Assembly: GCA_902779875.1 (NCBI GenBank)
Contig: CACZCX010000016.1
Span: 1 to 33,492, forward strand
DNA length: 33,492 nt
Source: an uncultured Bacteroidales bacterium
Lineage (GTDB): Bacteria > Bacteroidota > Bacteroidia > Bacteroidales > Bacteroidaceae
Direction of reading: 5' to 3'
In this document: piece after piece, positions 23,110 to 32,146 of the stretch
Numbering within the stretch: position 1 is the stretch's first letter
Layout: each line of letters begins with the position of its first letter
Notes under the pieces: model-generated
The model's database searches: none
What the model saw: the letters and a program-made list of their open reading frames with translations, nothing else
What the model was told of the DNA's origin: nothing
Program-made: the position numbers and the translations under genes

Positions 23110-24154
23110 TCACTGAAACTACGCTCTGAGCCAGGTTGCGGAAAGCGAGGCCGGTTATGGTGTCGGGGTTGAGGGCAACGGGCTCGCCGTTGTCACCGCC
23201 CTCGCAGATGCTCTGTACGATAGGGATCTGACCGAGAAGAGGTACGCCCAGCTCCTGGGCAAGACGCTTACAACCCTCCTTACCAAACAGGTAGTACTTG
23301 TTCTCGGGGAGCTCGGCGGGTGTGAACCACGCCATATTCTCCACAAGGCCCAGTACAGGTACGTTCACCTTCTCGTTCTTGAACATGTCAATACCCTTGC
23401 GGGCATCGGCCAATGCCACCTCCTGGGGGGTGCTTACAATCACGGCACCGGTCAGACCCAGAGTCTGCACCAGTGTAAGGTGGATATCGCTTGTGCCGGG
23501 AGGCATGTCAATCACAAAGTAGTCAAGCTCGCCCCAGTCTGCATCGGCAATGAGCTGCTTGAGGGCGTTGCTGGCCATGGCGCCACGCCACAGCACGGCC
23601 TGACCGGGATCCACGAAATAGCCGATGGAGAGCAGCTTGATGCCGTACTGCTCCACAGGAACAATCAGGTCACGGCCGTCCTTGTTCTCGGCATAGGGGC
23701 GCGCATCCTCGGTGTGGAACATCTTAGGCATGGAGGGGCCGAAAATATCGGCATCCAGCAATCCTACCTTGTAACCCAGGCCGGCCAGAGCCACAGCCAG
23801 GTTGGCAGCAACGGTTGACTTACCTACGCCACCCTTGCCCGATGCCACCGCGATGATGTTCTTCACGCCCGGCAGCAGGTCGGGACCCTCGGGGCGCGGA
23901 GCCTGACGGGTCTTTACCTTGACCTCAACCTGAACGTCCTGTCCGGCCTTGAGCTTGACAGCCGTCTCAGCCGACTTCACGATAGACTTCATGAACGGAT
24001 CGGTAGGTTTCTCGAATATGAGCGAGAATGAAACGGAGTTTCCGTCAATGCGGATATCGTCCTCCAGCATCTCCATTGAGATGATATCCTTGCCAGTGCC
24101 CGGATAGCGGACAGTCTGCAAGGCCTCCTTAATCAGATTTGGATATAGTGCCAT
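23102..24154 (-). CDS. mrp: Mrp/ApbC-type Fe-S carrier P-loop ATPase
   Basis: 350 residues. A DUF59/MIP18-like domain (~1-85) is followed by an ATPase with the deviant Walker A IAVASGKGGVGKSTVAANLA (~100-120), DADIFGPSMPKMF and VIDMPPGTSDIHLTLVQ. Such proteins deliver Fe-S clusters. The position that normally carries the CxxC after VENM reads VENMAWFTPAELPENKYY, so the canonical cysteine pair is absent; only one Cys (GKEGCKRL) lies nearby. It is the last gene of ilvE-trmB-mrp, 2 bp after trmB. The stop codon lies in the palindrome shared with cysK. Confidence 0.93.
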   Translation of the reverse strand: MALYPNLIKEALQTVRYPGTGKDIISMEMLEDDIRIDGNSVSFSLIFEKPTDPFMKSIVKSAETAVKLKAGQDVQVEVKVKTRQAPRPEGPDLLPGVKNIIAVASGKGGVGKSTVAANLAVALAGLGYKVGLLDADIFGPSMPKMFHTEDARPYAENKDGRDLIVPVEQYGIKLLSIGYFVDPGQAVLWRGAMASNALKQLIADADWGELDYFVIDMPPGTSDIHLTLVQTLGLTGAVIVSTPQEVALADARKGIDMFKNEKVNVPVLGLVENMAWFTPAELPENKYYLFGKEGCKRLAQELGVPLLGQIPIVQSICEGGDNGEPVALNPDTITGLAFRNLAQSVVSVTE

Positions 24155-24156
24155 AG

Positions 24157-24915
24157 TTATTTACTTCGTTCAAGTGTGCTGCGCTTGCTGCGGCCGTAGC
24201 TGCGGTAGTCATCAAGCTCGATCTCAATGTCGGGCTCGGAGAGCTCACCATCGGCAGGCAGCGAAAACACAATGTATTTGATGCTCTTGCCGCGCTCCAG
24301 CCACTGCTGCTCATAATGGGTCTTTATGGAGAGTATGTGGCCTGCATCGCCGCTGGCATAGAGGTCATCGGTCCGGAACTCCACCGGCAGGCGGTTATGG
24401 TCCACCATAGCGCAGGTATAGGTGTACAGGAAGTTGCTGTCGGTCTTGAGGTGAATCTTGCCGCCGGGCTTAAGAATCTTGCGGTAACGCTCCATGAACC
24501 AGGTCGATGTAAGACGCTTGGTGGCTTTCTTCATCTGCGGGTCGGGGAACGTGATCCATATCTCACTCACCTCACCCGGAGCGAAGAAACGCTCAATCAG
24601 CTCAATCACGGTACGCAGGAACGCCACGTTCGTCATGCCGCGCTCAAGTGACATCTTGGCGCCCGTCCACATGCGTGCACCCTTTATGTCAACTCCAATA
24701 AAGTTCTTATCAGGGAACAGGCCTGCCAGCCCTACGGTATACTCGCCCTGACCGCACCCCAGTTCCAGGACTATGGGGCCGTCATTATGAAAGAAGGAGC
24801 TGTTCCAACAGCCCCTCATTTCAAACGGGACATTCTCACGGAACGAACCCATCGGCTCGAACACGTGCGGATATGTCCGCATATCGGCAAACTTGGCCAG
24901 TTTACCCTTACCCAT
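24157..24915 (-). CDS. trmB: tRNA (guanine-N7)-methyltransferase
   Basis: 252 residues. Class I AdoMet methyltransferase with [16 protein letters not shown] (AdoMet-binding glycines), [12 protein letters not shown], and the TrmB signature [18 protein letters not shown] with [16 protein letters not shown]. It makes m7G46 in tRNA. It lies 1 bp after the ilvE stop and 2 bp before mrp, so the three genes form one transcription unit. The C-terminus is basic and slightly extended ([16 protein letters not shown]). Confidence 0.95.
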   Translation of the reverse strand: MGKGKLAKFADMRTYPHVFEPMGSFRENVPFEMRGCWNSSFFHNDGPIVLELGCGQGEYTVGLAGLFPDKNFIGVDIKGARMWTGAKMSLERGMTNVAFLRTVIELIERFFAPGEVSEIWITFPDPQMKKATKRLTSTWFMERYRKILKPGGKIHLKTDSNFLYTYTCAMVDHNRLPVEFRTDDLYASGDAGHILSIKTHYEQQWLERGKSIKYIVFSLPADGELSEPDIEIELDDYRSYGRSKRSTLERSK

Positions 24916-24916
24916 A

Positions 24917-25939
24917 TCAGATATCCAGAACGGTTACCCAGCCGTGAGTATCGGGAGCGTCACCATACTGGATGGCACGCAGCTGATTGTAGAGCTTGGT
25001 GAGTACAGGACCCGGCTTACCGTCCTTGGCAACTACATATGACTTGCCCAGTTCAATATCATCAATGCGTGAGATAGGTGAAATAACGGCAGCGGTACCG
25101 CAAGCACCGGCCTCATCCATCTCGTTAAGCTCCTCCAGAGGTACCGGACGGCACTCAACAGTCATGCCGTTGTCCTTGGCAATCTGCTGCAGGCTCTTGT
25201 TGGTGATAGAGGGCAGGATTGACTCAGACTTGGGAGTGATGTACTTGTCACCCTTGATTCCGATGAAGTTGGCGGCGCCGCACTCATCGATGTACTTCTT
25301 CTCCTTGGCATCCAGATAGAACTCACTGCCGTAACCCTTCTCGTGGGCGATGTTGTGAGCGTACAGGCTGGCTGCGTAGTTACCGCCTACCTTGTACTTA
25401 CCCATGCCCAGAGGAGCTGAACGGTCGTAAGAACGAACCAGAGCATATGCATTGGCCGAGAAACCGCCCTTGAAGTAGGGGCCTACCGGCATTACGAATA
25501 TCAGGAACATGTACTCCTGGGCCGGCTTAACGCCCACCTCAGCACCTGTACCGATAAGCAGCGGACGGATATAGAGTGATGCACCGCTCTCATAAGGAGG
25601 AATAAACTCCTTGTTGAGCTCGATCACGCGCTTAACCATCTTGCAGAATGTCTCGGTAGGCAGCTCAGGCATCATCGTAGCGCGGCAGGTGCTCTGCAGA
25701 CGCTCGGCGTTGGCTTCCATACGGAACACTCGTACCTTACCGTCCTTGCCGCGGAAAGCCTTCAGGCCCTCGAATGCCTCCTGACCGTAGTGCAGGCAGG
25801 TGGCGGCAATATGCATGGGTACATACTCGGAGTTCGATTCCTCAATCTCACCCCATTTTCCGTCTTTAAAGCTAATTCTGAGATTCCAGTTAGTCTTCAT
25901 GTAACCGAATGACAGATTTGCCCAGTCAAGTTCTTTCAT
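24917..25939 (-). CDS. ilvE: Branched-chain amino acid aminotransferase
   Basis: 340 residues from [13 protein letters not shown]; the longer frame to 26002 adds 21 residues with no family match. A PLP fold-type IV enzyme that interconverts Leu/Ile/Val and their keto acids. The catalytic lysine lies in [17 protein letters not shown], with [28 protein letters not shown] and [13 protein letters not shown] also typical. It is the first gene of the ilvE-trmB-mrp unit. No clear TAnnTTTG lies upstream on the minus strand; TAATTTCG is the closest. Confidence 0.95.
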   Translation of the reverse strand: MKELDWANLSFGYMKTNWNLRISFKDGKWGEIEESNSEYVPMHIAATCLHYGQEAFEGLKAFRGKDGKVRVFRMEANAERLQSTCRATMMPELPTETFCKMVKRVIELNKEFIPPYESGASLYIRPLLIGTGAEVGVKPAQEYMFLIFVMPVGPYFKGGFSANAYALVRSYDRSAPLGMGKYKVGGNYAASLYAHNIAHEKGYGSEFYLDAKEKKYIDECGAANFIGIKGDKYITPKSESILPSITNKSLQQIAKDNGMTVECRPVPLEELNEMDEAGACGTAAVISPISRIDDIELGKSYVVAKDGKPGPVLTKLYNQLRAIQYGDAPDTHGWVTVLDI

Positions 25940-26015
25940 ATCTCTAAAAATTTGAATCAACCGCGAAATTACAAAAAATGGTACTACTTTATTCCAACAC
26001 AAGGCGTATTTAAAC

Positions 26016-26023
26016 TAATTTTG
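26016..26023 (+). promoter_or_regulatory. Possible -7 element for the DUF5715-like gene
   Basis: TAATTTTG fits TAnnTTTG exactly but lies only 8 bp from the ATG at 26032, implying a very short 5' leader. No TTTG is at -33. Retained at low confidence. Confidence 0.35.
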
Positions 26024-26031
26024 CGTCAAGT

Positions 26032-27213
26032 ATGGATAATAATGCGAAAAACGCCCCCCTCAACGAGGGTTCAGACAACCCGAGTAACCTGAGCAGCAAC
26101 CGGATAGACAGCAAGATACGCATCATAAGGTTCGTGCTGCTTTCATCAGTCCTCTATTTCATTTCCGATGCCATAGGCCGATGGTTCCTGCCTGAGCAGG
26201 ACTCCGTCCCGGGACTCTTTTCCATGCTCGTCTGGGTGCTCTGCTTCATAACCGGCGCCTGCCAGTTCTACCTGTGGCGCAGGATCTCACACAAGTGGCT
26301 CCTCTGGACCACCGCCGCACTCTATCTGGCGCTGTTCATAACCATACTCGCCTGGACCGGATTCTACCGTTACGGCGGCTCATCACTAATAGGTTACAGG
26401 ATATCGGTCACCCTCATGCCCGTATGGGGATTCCTTATAGAGCATAACTTCACCTCATTCATACGCTGGTACGGCAACCTTATCAAACGCACGTTCCACC
26501 TCAAATCGGTAAACAGCATAGTGTTCCTGCTGTTCATGCTCATACCCGTGGCACTCATAATCATGCTGTTCGTAGGCGGCTACCGCCTGTCAGGCTCACT
26601 TACCCGTCAGGGCGCCGACATACAGCAGTATATCGATGAGGGTGAGGTGAACCATAACACCGACCGACGCGAGCCCATACGCCAGTACGACCGCCTGTTC
26701 AACGACCTCAATGACGTACAGCTGGTTGCAGCCCGCAAGAACGGTCTGAGGGAGCCCATCACGCTCGATGAGGCCAGGAACAACCGTCACCTGCAGCTCA
26801 TAGAGCCCAACCAGTACTATGACATAGACAAGCTCACCCACTCCGTTCCCTATCTGGTTCCCAGGGCCGCCAAACTGCTTGAGGACATGGGCCGTGCCTT
26901 CCAGGACTCGCTGTTCAACCGCGGCTACAACCGTAACCACCGGTTCACCGTGACCAGCGTCCTGCGCACCCAGGAGACGGTACGCCAGCTGCGTAAGAGC
27001 AACGTAAACTCCACCGAGAACTCATGCCATTGCTACGGCACCACGTTCGATATCTCCTATTTTACATACAGCACTCCCAAGGTGGGCAAGGCTGCATCGG
27101 TCGATAAGATGCGCCAGATCCTATACCAGGTGGCATATGATATGCAAAGGCAGAACCGCTGCTACGTAAAATACGAGAAGAAGCAGACCTGCCTTCACAT
27201 TACAGTCCGGTAA
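26032..27213 (+). CDS. Membrane-anchored DUF5715 / peptidase M15-like protein
   Basis: 393 residues. About five hydrophobic helices occupy 31-185 (IIRFVLLSSVLYFISDAIG, FSMLVWVLCFITGACQFYLW, LFMLIPVALIIMLFVGGY). The C-terminal half (~250-393) resembles DUF5715. I note an M15/VanY-like pattern: TSVLRTQETVRQL around 307-319, S331-x-H333-x2-G336-x3-D340, and H389 in CLHITVR at the extreme C-terminus. These are the positions of the zinc ligands in SxHxxGxAxD...H enzymes. A periplasmic, membrane-anchored peptidoglycan carboxypeptidase-like activity is therefore inferred, not established. The stop is 5 bp from the stop of the convergent lipoprotein gene. Confidence 0.78.
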   Translation: MDNNAKNAPLNEGSDNPSNLSSNRIDSKIRIIRFVLLSSVLYFISDAIGRWFLPEQDSVPGLFSMLVWVLCFITGACQFYLWRRISHKWLLWTTAALYLALFITILAWTGFYRYGGSSLIGYRISVTLMPVWGFLIEHNFTSFIRWYGNLIKRTFHLKSVNSIVFLLFMLIPVALIIMLFVGGYRLSGSLTRQGADIQQYIDEGEVNHNTDRREPIRQYDRLFNDLNDVQLVAARKNGLREPITLDEARNNRHLQLIEPNQYYDIDKLTHSVPYLVPRAAKLLEDMGRAFQDSLFNRGYNRNHRFTVTSVLRTQETVRQLRKSNVNSTENSCHCYGTTFDISYFTYSTPKVGKAASVDKMRQILYQVAYDMQRQNRCYVKYEKKQTCLHITVR

Positions 27214-27218
27214 GGACC

Positions 27219-28139
27219 TTAAAAGAGCTGGCTGTGAACGCCCTCCCACTCATCGCCGATTGAGACCGATACAGCAGCGTCAAGTATCTGTTTCCGGAAC
27301 ATCTCGCCCGTGCATCGGGTAATCTTGTTTTTGGTCACCGGCACGGAGCTGACCGTAATCTTCTTGTACTCCTGTCCCAGACTATCCTGAGCCGATACCG
27401 TCACGTTCATGGTCGAATAGCCCTCACGCGGGAACATGTACATCTCATAGACCGAATCCACCGGCATGACATTGAATGACTCCGATACCTTGGAACTGTT
27501 CAGGCCCCATCCTGTAAAGACATTATACGACTGACTCACCCCCGTAACCTCGAACAGGAACCTGCTTACCTGCTCCGGGATGCTGCTGTCGCTCAGTTTC
27601 AGCTCAAGCTTAGCCACCGCACGTTCCAGCTGCACATCGACCGGCGCCATGTCTTTGCGTACCGACAGGGGCGCGCAGTAGGCAAACGTATCGGTCACCT
27701 TTCCGGCGCTCTTGTTGTTGAAGGTCACCTTGGCCGGGACCGTCATGGTCGGGTTGCCGTCACCGTTATGCGCAATCACCACCAGCGTGTAGTCACCCTC
27801 CTCAAGTGATATGTTCAGGGTGCCGAACGAGGCATCGGTCTTAAGCTGGTCACGCTGGATCTTGTCAGGCTTCTCACCCGTGCCCTGATAGATGGCATAG
27901 GTAATCCTCTTGCATACGTCACCCACGTCCGATGCCCTTGTCGCGGCACCGAAAGGAACCTGGTCAATCTCTACAACCCTGATGCTGATGGGTATCTTGC
28001 CGTCATCGGTCTGAGAAACCTCGTGAATACGGCCGGAGCAAGCGGCCGCCGTAAGCGACAGCGCCATGCAGGTCATTATACCCTGTTTACGAACACACTT
28101 CTGTAAGGCCGAAGTCCGCCTCATGGATCTTTTTTTCAT
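27219..28139 (-). CDS. FimB/Mfa2-family fimbrial anchor-like lipoprotein
   Basis: 306 residues. The lipoprotein signal ends in LTAAACS with the lipobox cysteine at 34; the basic n-region is long, and the ATG at residue 22 is an alternative start. The body has features of Mfa2/fimbrillin-like proteins: ISIRVVEIDQ, TLNISLEEGDYTLVVIAHNG in the first domain and VDVQLERAVAKLELKLSD leading the second, then FNVMPVDSVYEMYMFP. In Porphyromonas, Mfa2 anchors the Mfa1 fimbria to the outer membrane. No fimbrillin shaft or tip gene is adjacent here, so the partner is unknown. It has its own promoter at 28174-28204. Confidence 0.72.
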   Translation of the reverse strand: MKKRSMRRTSALQKCVRKQGIMTCMALSLTAAACSGRIHEVSQTDDGKIPISIRVVEIDQVPFGAATRASDVGDVCKRITYAIYQGTGEKPDKIQRDQLKTDASFGTLNISLEEGDYTLVVIAHNGDGNPTMTVPAKVTFNNKSAGKVTDTFAYCAPLSVRKDMAPVDVQLERAVAKLELKLSDSSIPEQVSRFLFEVTGVSQSYNVFTGWGLNSSKVSESFNVMPVDSVYEMYMFPREGYSTMNVTVSAQDSLGQEYKKITVSSVPVTKNKITRCTGEMFRKQILDAAVSVSIGDEWEGVHSQLF

Positions 28140-28173
28140 AGCTTAAAGATTTTAGTTGATATTAGATACAGCG

Positions 28174-28204
28174 CAATATTACCGCTAAATCATTAATTGT
28201 CAAA
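28174..28204 (-). promoter_or_regulatory. Bacteroidetes promoter for the Mfa2-like gene
   Basis: On the minus strand TTTG (plus 28201-28204), 19 bp, then TAATATTG (plus 28174-28181), which matches TAnnTTTG at all but one position. It lies about 35 bp upstream of the ATG at 28139. Confidence 0.55.
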
Positions 28205-28213
28205 ACAAAGGAC

Positions 28214-28246
28214 AAAAAAAAAAAGAGGCCCGAAGGCCCCTTTTTT
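28214..28246 (-). terminator. Intrinsic terminator after the GH43 gene
   Basis: On the minus strand GGGGCC-TTCG-GGCCTC forms a stem (one G-U pair) followed by an uninterrupted run of 11 T, with an A-run before it that extends the stem. It lies 19-51 bp past the stop at 28265. Symmetric A/T flanks could also allow it to act on the opposite strand. Confidence 0.88.
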
Positions 28247-28264
28247 ATCTGTGATCCTGTCAGA

Positions 28265-29725
28265 TTAATACTGACGGAGGTTCCACTTGCAGTTTACGTC
28301 GTTGAAATCGAACTTGCCGAGTGAAGCGTTAGAGTCACCAACAGAGATAAGGCAAACCTTATCGGTGGTTCCAGGAACAGCCTTGGGGCAGATACGATAT
28401 GTACCGTCGGTCAGCTGATCAACGCTCCAGAGCTGCTCGTCAGCGCCTGTGAACTCAGGTACAGTGGTGAGCTCCTTACCTGCAGTAGCGGCAAGAGCAC
28501 GGTTTGTACCGGCAATCACGATCTTGTAGTACGGAGTACCCAGGGCACCCTCGTTCTGAGCAACGAACTCCCACTTCTGGTTGGGACGGAACTGATAGTC
28601 GATAACGCGAACATCGATGTTACCCTTAGGCCAGTTGCCGATAACATCCTCCAGCTTCTGGAAAGGAATAGAGGTGTTAGCCTGCTGCTGTCCGCCACCG
28701 CCGAACATGCCGCCCATACCGCGACCGCCAGCCATACGAACATACTCAGTAGCAATCTCAAGGGCATAACCACGACGCTCTGACTCAATCTCGTATACAC
28801 CGTCCTTTACGTTGTAACCAGCCTCAGGCCAGCCGTTACGCCATACGATAGGCAGGATAGCCAGGGTGCTGCGACCGCTCATTGAGTAGTCAGCCTCCCA
28901 GTGGAATGACATCTTCTCAACGCCTTCCTCAACAACTACGCGGCCAAAGTGACCGGCACCGGTGTAACCGTCGCGGCAGCCGAGAACCATCTTACCGCCA
29001 CCCTCAACCATGTCGCGGCCTACGTTGTCAATGAACGGACCTGTGGGGCTCTTAGAACGACCGCAAACAATGTTATAGGTAGAGTTGATACCATCGCAGC
29101 AAGTACCGTGGGTACCGAGCAGATAGTAGTAACCGTCGTGATAGATCATTGTGGTAGCCTCGCAGTCAACGGCGATGTTTACATCCTCACCGAAGCTCTC
29201 AAGACGCTTACCGGTAGCAGGATCAAGCTCGCACACGCGGATGAAACCGAAATATGTACCGAATGTAACGAACAGACGGCCCTCGGGAGTCAGGATAAGA
29301 CCGGCATCGATAGCATCGCAGTCCTCATCGGCAACAGAGTAAGCTACAGTGTCACGAGATTCAGGAGGGAATCCGTAGTCAGGAGACTTGGGATCCAAAG
29401 TCTTACCGAACTGGGTAACGATAGCACCTGCGTGGCCGCCACCGAGTCCACCGCCTGTTGATGAGTAGGCAAGCAGATAACGGTCGCCGATCTTGATCAT
29501 ATCAGGAGCAGCACCTACGCGGGGAATGCTCTGACCGCTGGTCCATACCCAACCGTCTTCTGAAACAAGGCCTGAACCGCCTGTTCCCCATGTATAATAC
29601 TTACCGTCGCACTCCATTACTGTGGCCGGATCGTGAATGAAAGGAGAACCGATCTGAGCCATAACGGTTTCAGACATTGAGACTGAAACAAGGGCTACCA
29701 AGCCCAACTGAAATATCTTTTTCAT
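28265..29725 (-). CDS. Secreted GH43-type glycoside hydrolase with C-terminal trefoil-like domain
   Basis: 486 residues. A signal peptide (1-23, ending VMAQ) is followed by a five-bladed beta-propeller. The three expected catalytic acids are visible: D32 in FIHDPATVMECDGKYY (base), D140 in DCDAIDAGLILTPEG (pKa modulator) and E189 in VDCEATTMIYHDGYYYLLG (acid). The closest activities are arabinanase or arabinofuranosidase/xylosidase types; which one cannot be told by eye. A Gly-rich stretch (MAGGRGMGGMFGGGGQQQ, 331-348) precedes a C-terminal ricin/trefoil-like binding region (~370-486, QKWEFVAQ, EQLWSV, CKWNLRQY). It is cotranscribed with the lipoprotein 18 bp upstream and ends at a strong terminator. 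Confidence 0.88.
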   Translation of the reverse strand: MKKIFQLGLVALVSVSMSETVMAQIGSPFIHDPATVMECDGKYYTWGTGGSGLVSEDGWVWTSGQSIPRVGAAPDMIKIGDRYLLAYSSTGGGLGGGHAGAIVTQFGKTLDPKSPDYGFPPESRDTVAYSVADEDCDAIDAGLILTPEGRLFVTFGTYFGFIRVCELDPATGKRLESFGEDVNIAVDCEATTMIYHDGYYYLLGTHGTCCDGINSTYNIVCGRSKSPTGPFIDNVGRDMVEGGGKMVLGCRDGYTGAGHFGRVVVEEGVEKMSFHWEADYSMSGRSTLAILPIVWRNGWPEAGYNVKDGVYEIESERRGYALEIATEYVRMAGGRGMGGMFGGGGQQQANTSIPFQKLEDVIGNWPKGNIDVRVIDYQFRPNQKWEFVAQNEGALGTPYYKIVIAGTNRALAATAGKELTTVPEFTGADEQLWSVDQLTDGTYRICPKAVPGTTDKVCLISVGDSNASLGKFDFNDVNCKWNLRQY

Positions 29726-29743
29726 AATCTGATCCTGTTTTAA

Positions 29744-30733
29744 TTACTTGTTGGTAATAGTGATGTTCTTTACGATAGAACCATCCTCGTTGTAGAAACG
29801 CATGCACATATCGCTCATACCGGGGCCGTTGATAACAGCGGCGCGAACCAGGTTCTTACCCTTCTTGAGGGTGATACGCTTTGACATACCGTCATCGGCA
29901 ACCATACGGCGGTCAGCCTGGAGAGTCAGGACCTTCTCACCGTTAACCCACCATATAGAAGATGCGTTTGAACCGGCGGCAAGACGTACGACCATATCCT
30001 CCTCGCAGTTTACAACTGTGAAAGCGTTGAAGATAAGACCATAACGCTTCTGGCCGTTTGATGTACCTGTAGCAAAACGGATAAGCTTGATATTGAACAG
30101 CTTGCTGTCAACTGAGTGCCAAGCAAGTGTATCCTTTACAGTCTGGGGAGCAGCGGCAGCTGCGGGAGCGCCACCCATCATGCCACCAAAACCGCCGAAT
30201 CCACCCATGGGAGCACCACCCTGAGGAGCGCCCTGGGGACGAGCCTGGCCGGGAGCGCCCTGAGGAGCACCCTGAGGACGAGCAGCACCTGCACCGGGAG
30301 CACCGCCCTGAGGACGTGAAGCGCCCTGAGGAGCACCACCACCGAATCCGCCAAAGCCACCACGGCCACCGGCACGGGGAGCCTCAGACTCTACTATTAC
30401 CTCATCACCTGTAACAGGGAGTGAGTTGATGTCAGCTGTGAACTGACCCTTGAAATACTCTTTAGTAAGCTCAGTAAGAATGTAGCTGTCAGTGAAACCA
30501 CTGTTGCCACTGTTGGGCTTGTTGATAGGCTCGAGAATTGTCCAACGACGGATAAAGCCCTTCTCATCAGGTTTTGCCGGAGCGGCATCAGCCTTAATTT
30601 CAGTAAAGTACTGGTCGTAATCAACATTTCTGTTGGCTCTGCGCTGGGGGTCAATGGATGAACCGTTTGAGCCACAGCCGACCAATACGGCTGCCATTCC
30701 CACCGCCAGAATTAATTTGAAATTTCTGTTCAT
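29744..30733 (-). CDS. Lipoprotein with Gly/Pro/Gln-rich insertion and jelly-roll-like C-terminus
   Basis: 329 residues from MNRNFKLILAVG; the frame is open to an ATG at 30826, but only the inner start gives a proper lipoprotein signal (AVLVGCGSN, lipobox Cys about 20). Residues ~121-197 are an extreme low-complexity stretch with repeated RPQGAPQG, GGFGGFGG and AAAAAP. The C-terminal ~130 residues (IWWVNGEKVLTLQ, KRITLKKGKNLVRAAVING) look like a galactose-binding-like beta-sandwich, as found attached to secreted esterases and glycosidases. It is probably a surface-exposed binding or scaffold protein for the enzymes encoded around it (inference). The terminator at 30836-30873 separates it from the upstream esterase operon; the 30734-30835 spacer has no clear promoter (TACATTTT is the closest). 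Confidence 0.78.
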   Translation of the reverse strand: MNRNFKLILAVGMAAVLVGCGSNGSSIDPQRRANRNVDYDQYFTEIKADAAPAKPDEKGFIRRWTILEPINKPNSGNSGFTDSYILTELTKEYFKGQFTADINSLPVTGDEVIVESEAPRAGGRGGFGGFGGGAPQGASRPQGGAPGAGAARPQGAPQGAPGQARPQGAPQGGAPMGGFGGFGGMMGGAPAAAAAPQTVKDTLAWHSVDSKLFNIKLIRFATGTSNGQKRYGLIFNAFTVVNCEEDMVVRLAAGSNASSIWWVNGEKVLTLQADRRMVADDGMSKRITLKKGKNLVRAAVINGPGMSDMCMRFYNEDGSIVKNITITNK

Positions 30734-30835
30734 AGTGAACTTTTGGTTATAAAAAAGGTTTATAATAAAAATGTAATCACACAATTGGCCCACTAAGTTA
30801 CAACTTTTAGCTGAAGTGGAGAACATATTTTTACT

Positions 30836-30873
30836 AAAAAAGCAACCGGTTCCGTCGGGAATCGGTTGCTTTA
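30836..30873 (-). terminator. Intrinsic terminator after the esterase pair
   Basis: Arms 30841-30853 and 30858-30870 pair over 13 bp (one G-U) around a 4-nt loop; on the minus strand the stem is followed by TTTTTT. It lies just past the stop of the esterase gene ending at 30893. Confidence 0.9.
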
Positions 30874-30892
30874 AATTATCGGACTCTACAGA

Positions 30893-32128
<1,236 letters not shown>

Positions 32129-32146
32129 TTAAAATTAGGTAATTGA

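Noticed and set aside
28949-29461. Plus-strand ORF (170 codons) inside the GH43 gene
   Set aside because: Antisense to conserved catalytic motifs of GH43; the composition (Thr/Ala/Val-rich) is a complement artefact.
30116-30414. Overlapping small plus-strand ORFs in the Gly/Pro-rich tract
   Set aside because: All frames stay open through the repeat because of its composition; only the minus frame has a lipoprotein signal and a domain.
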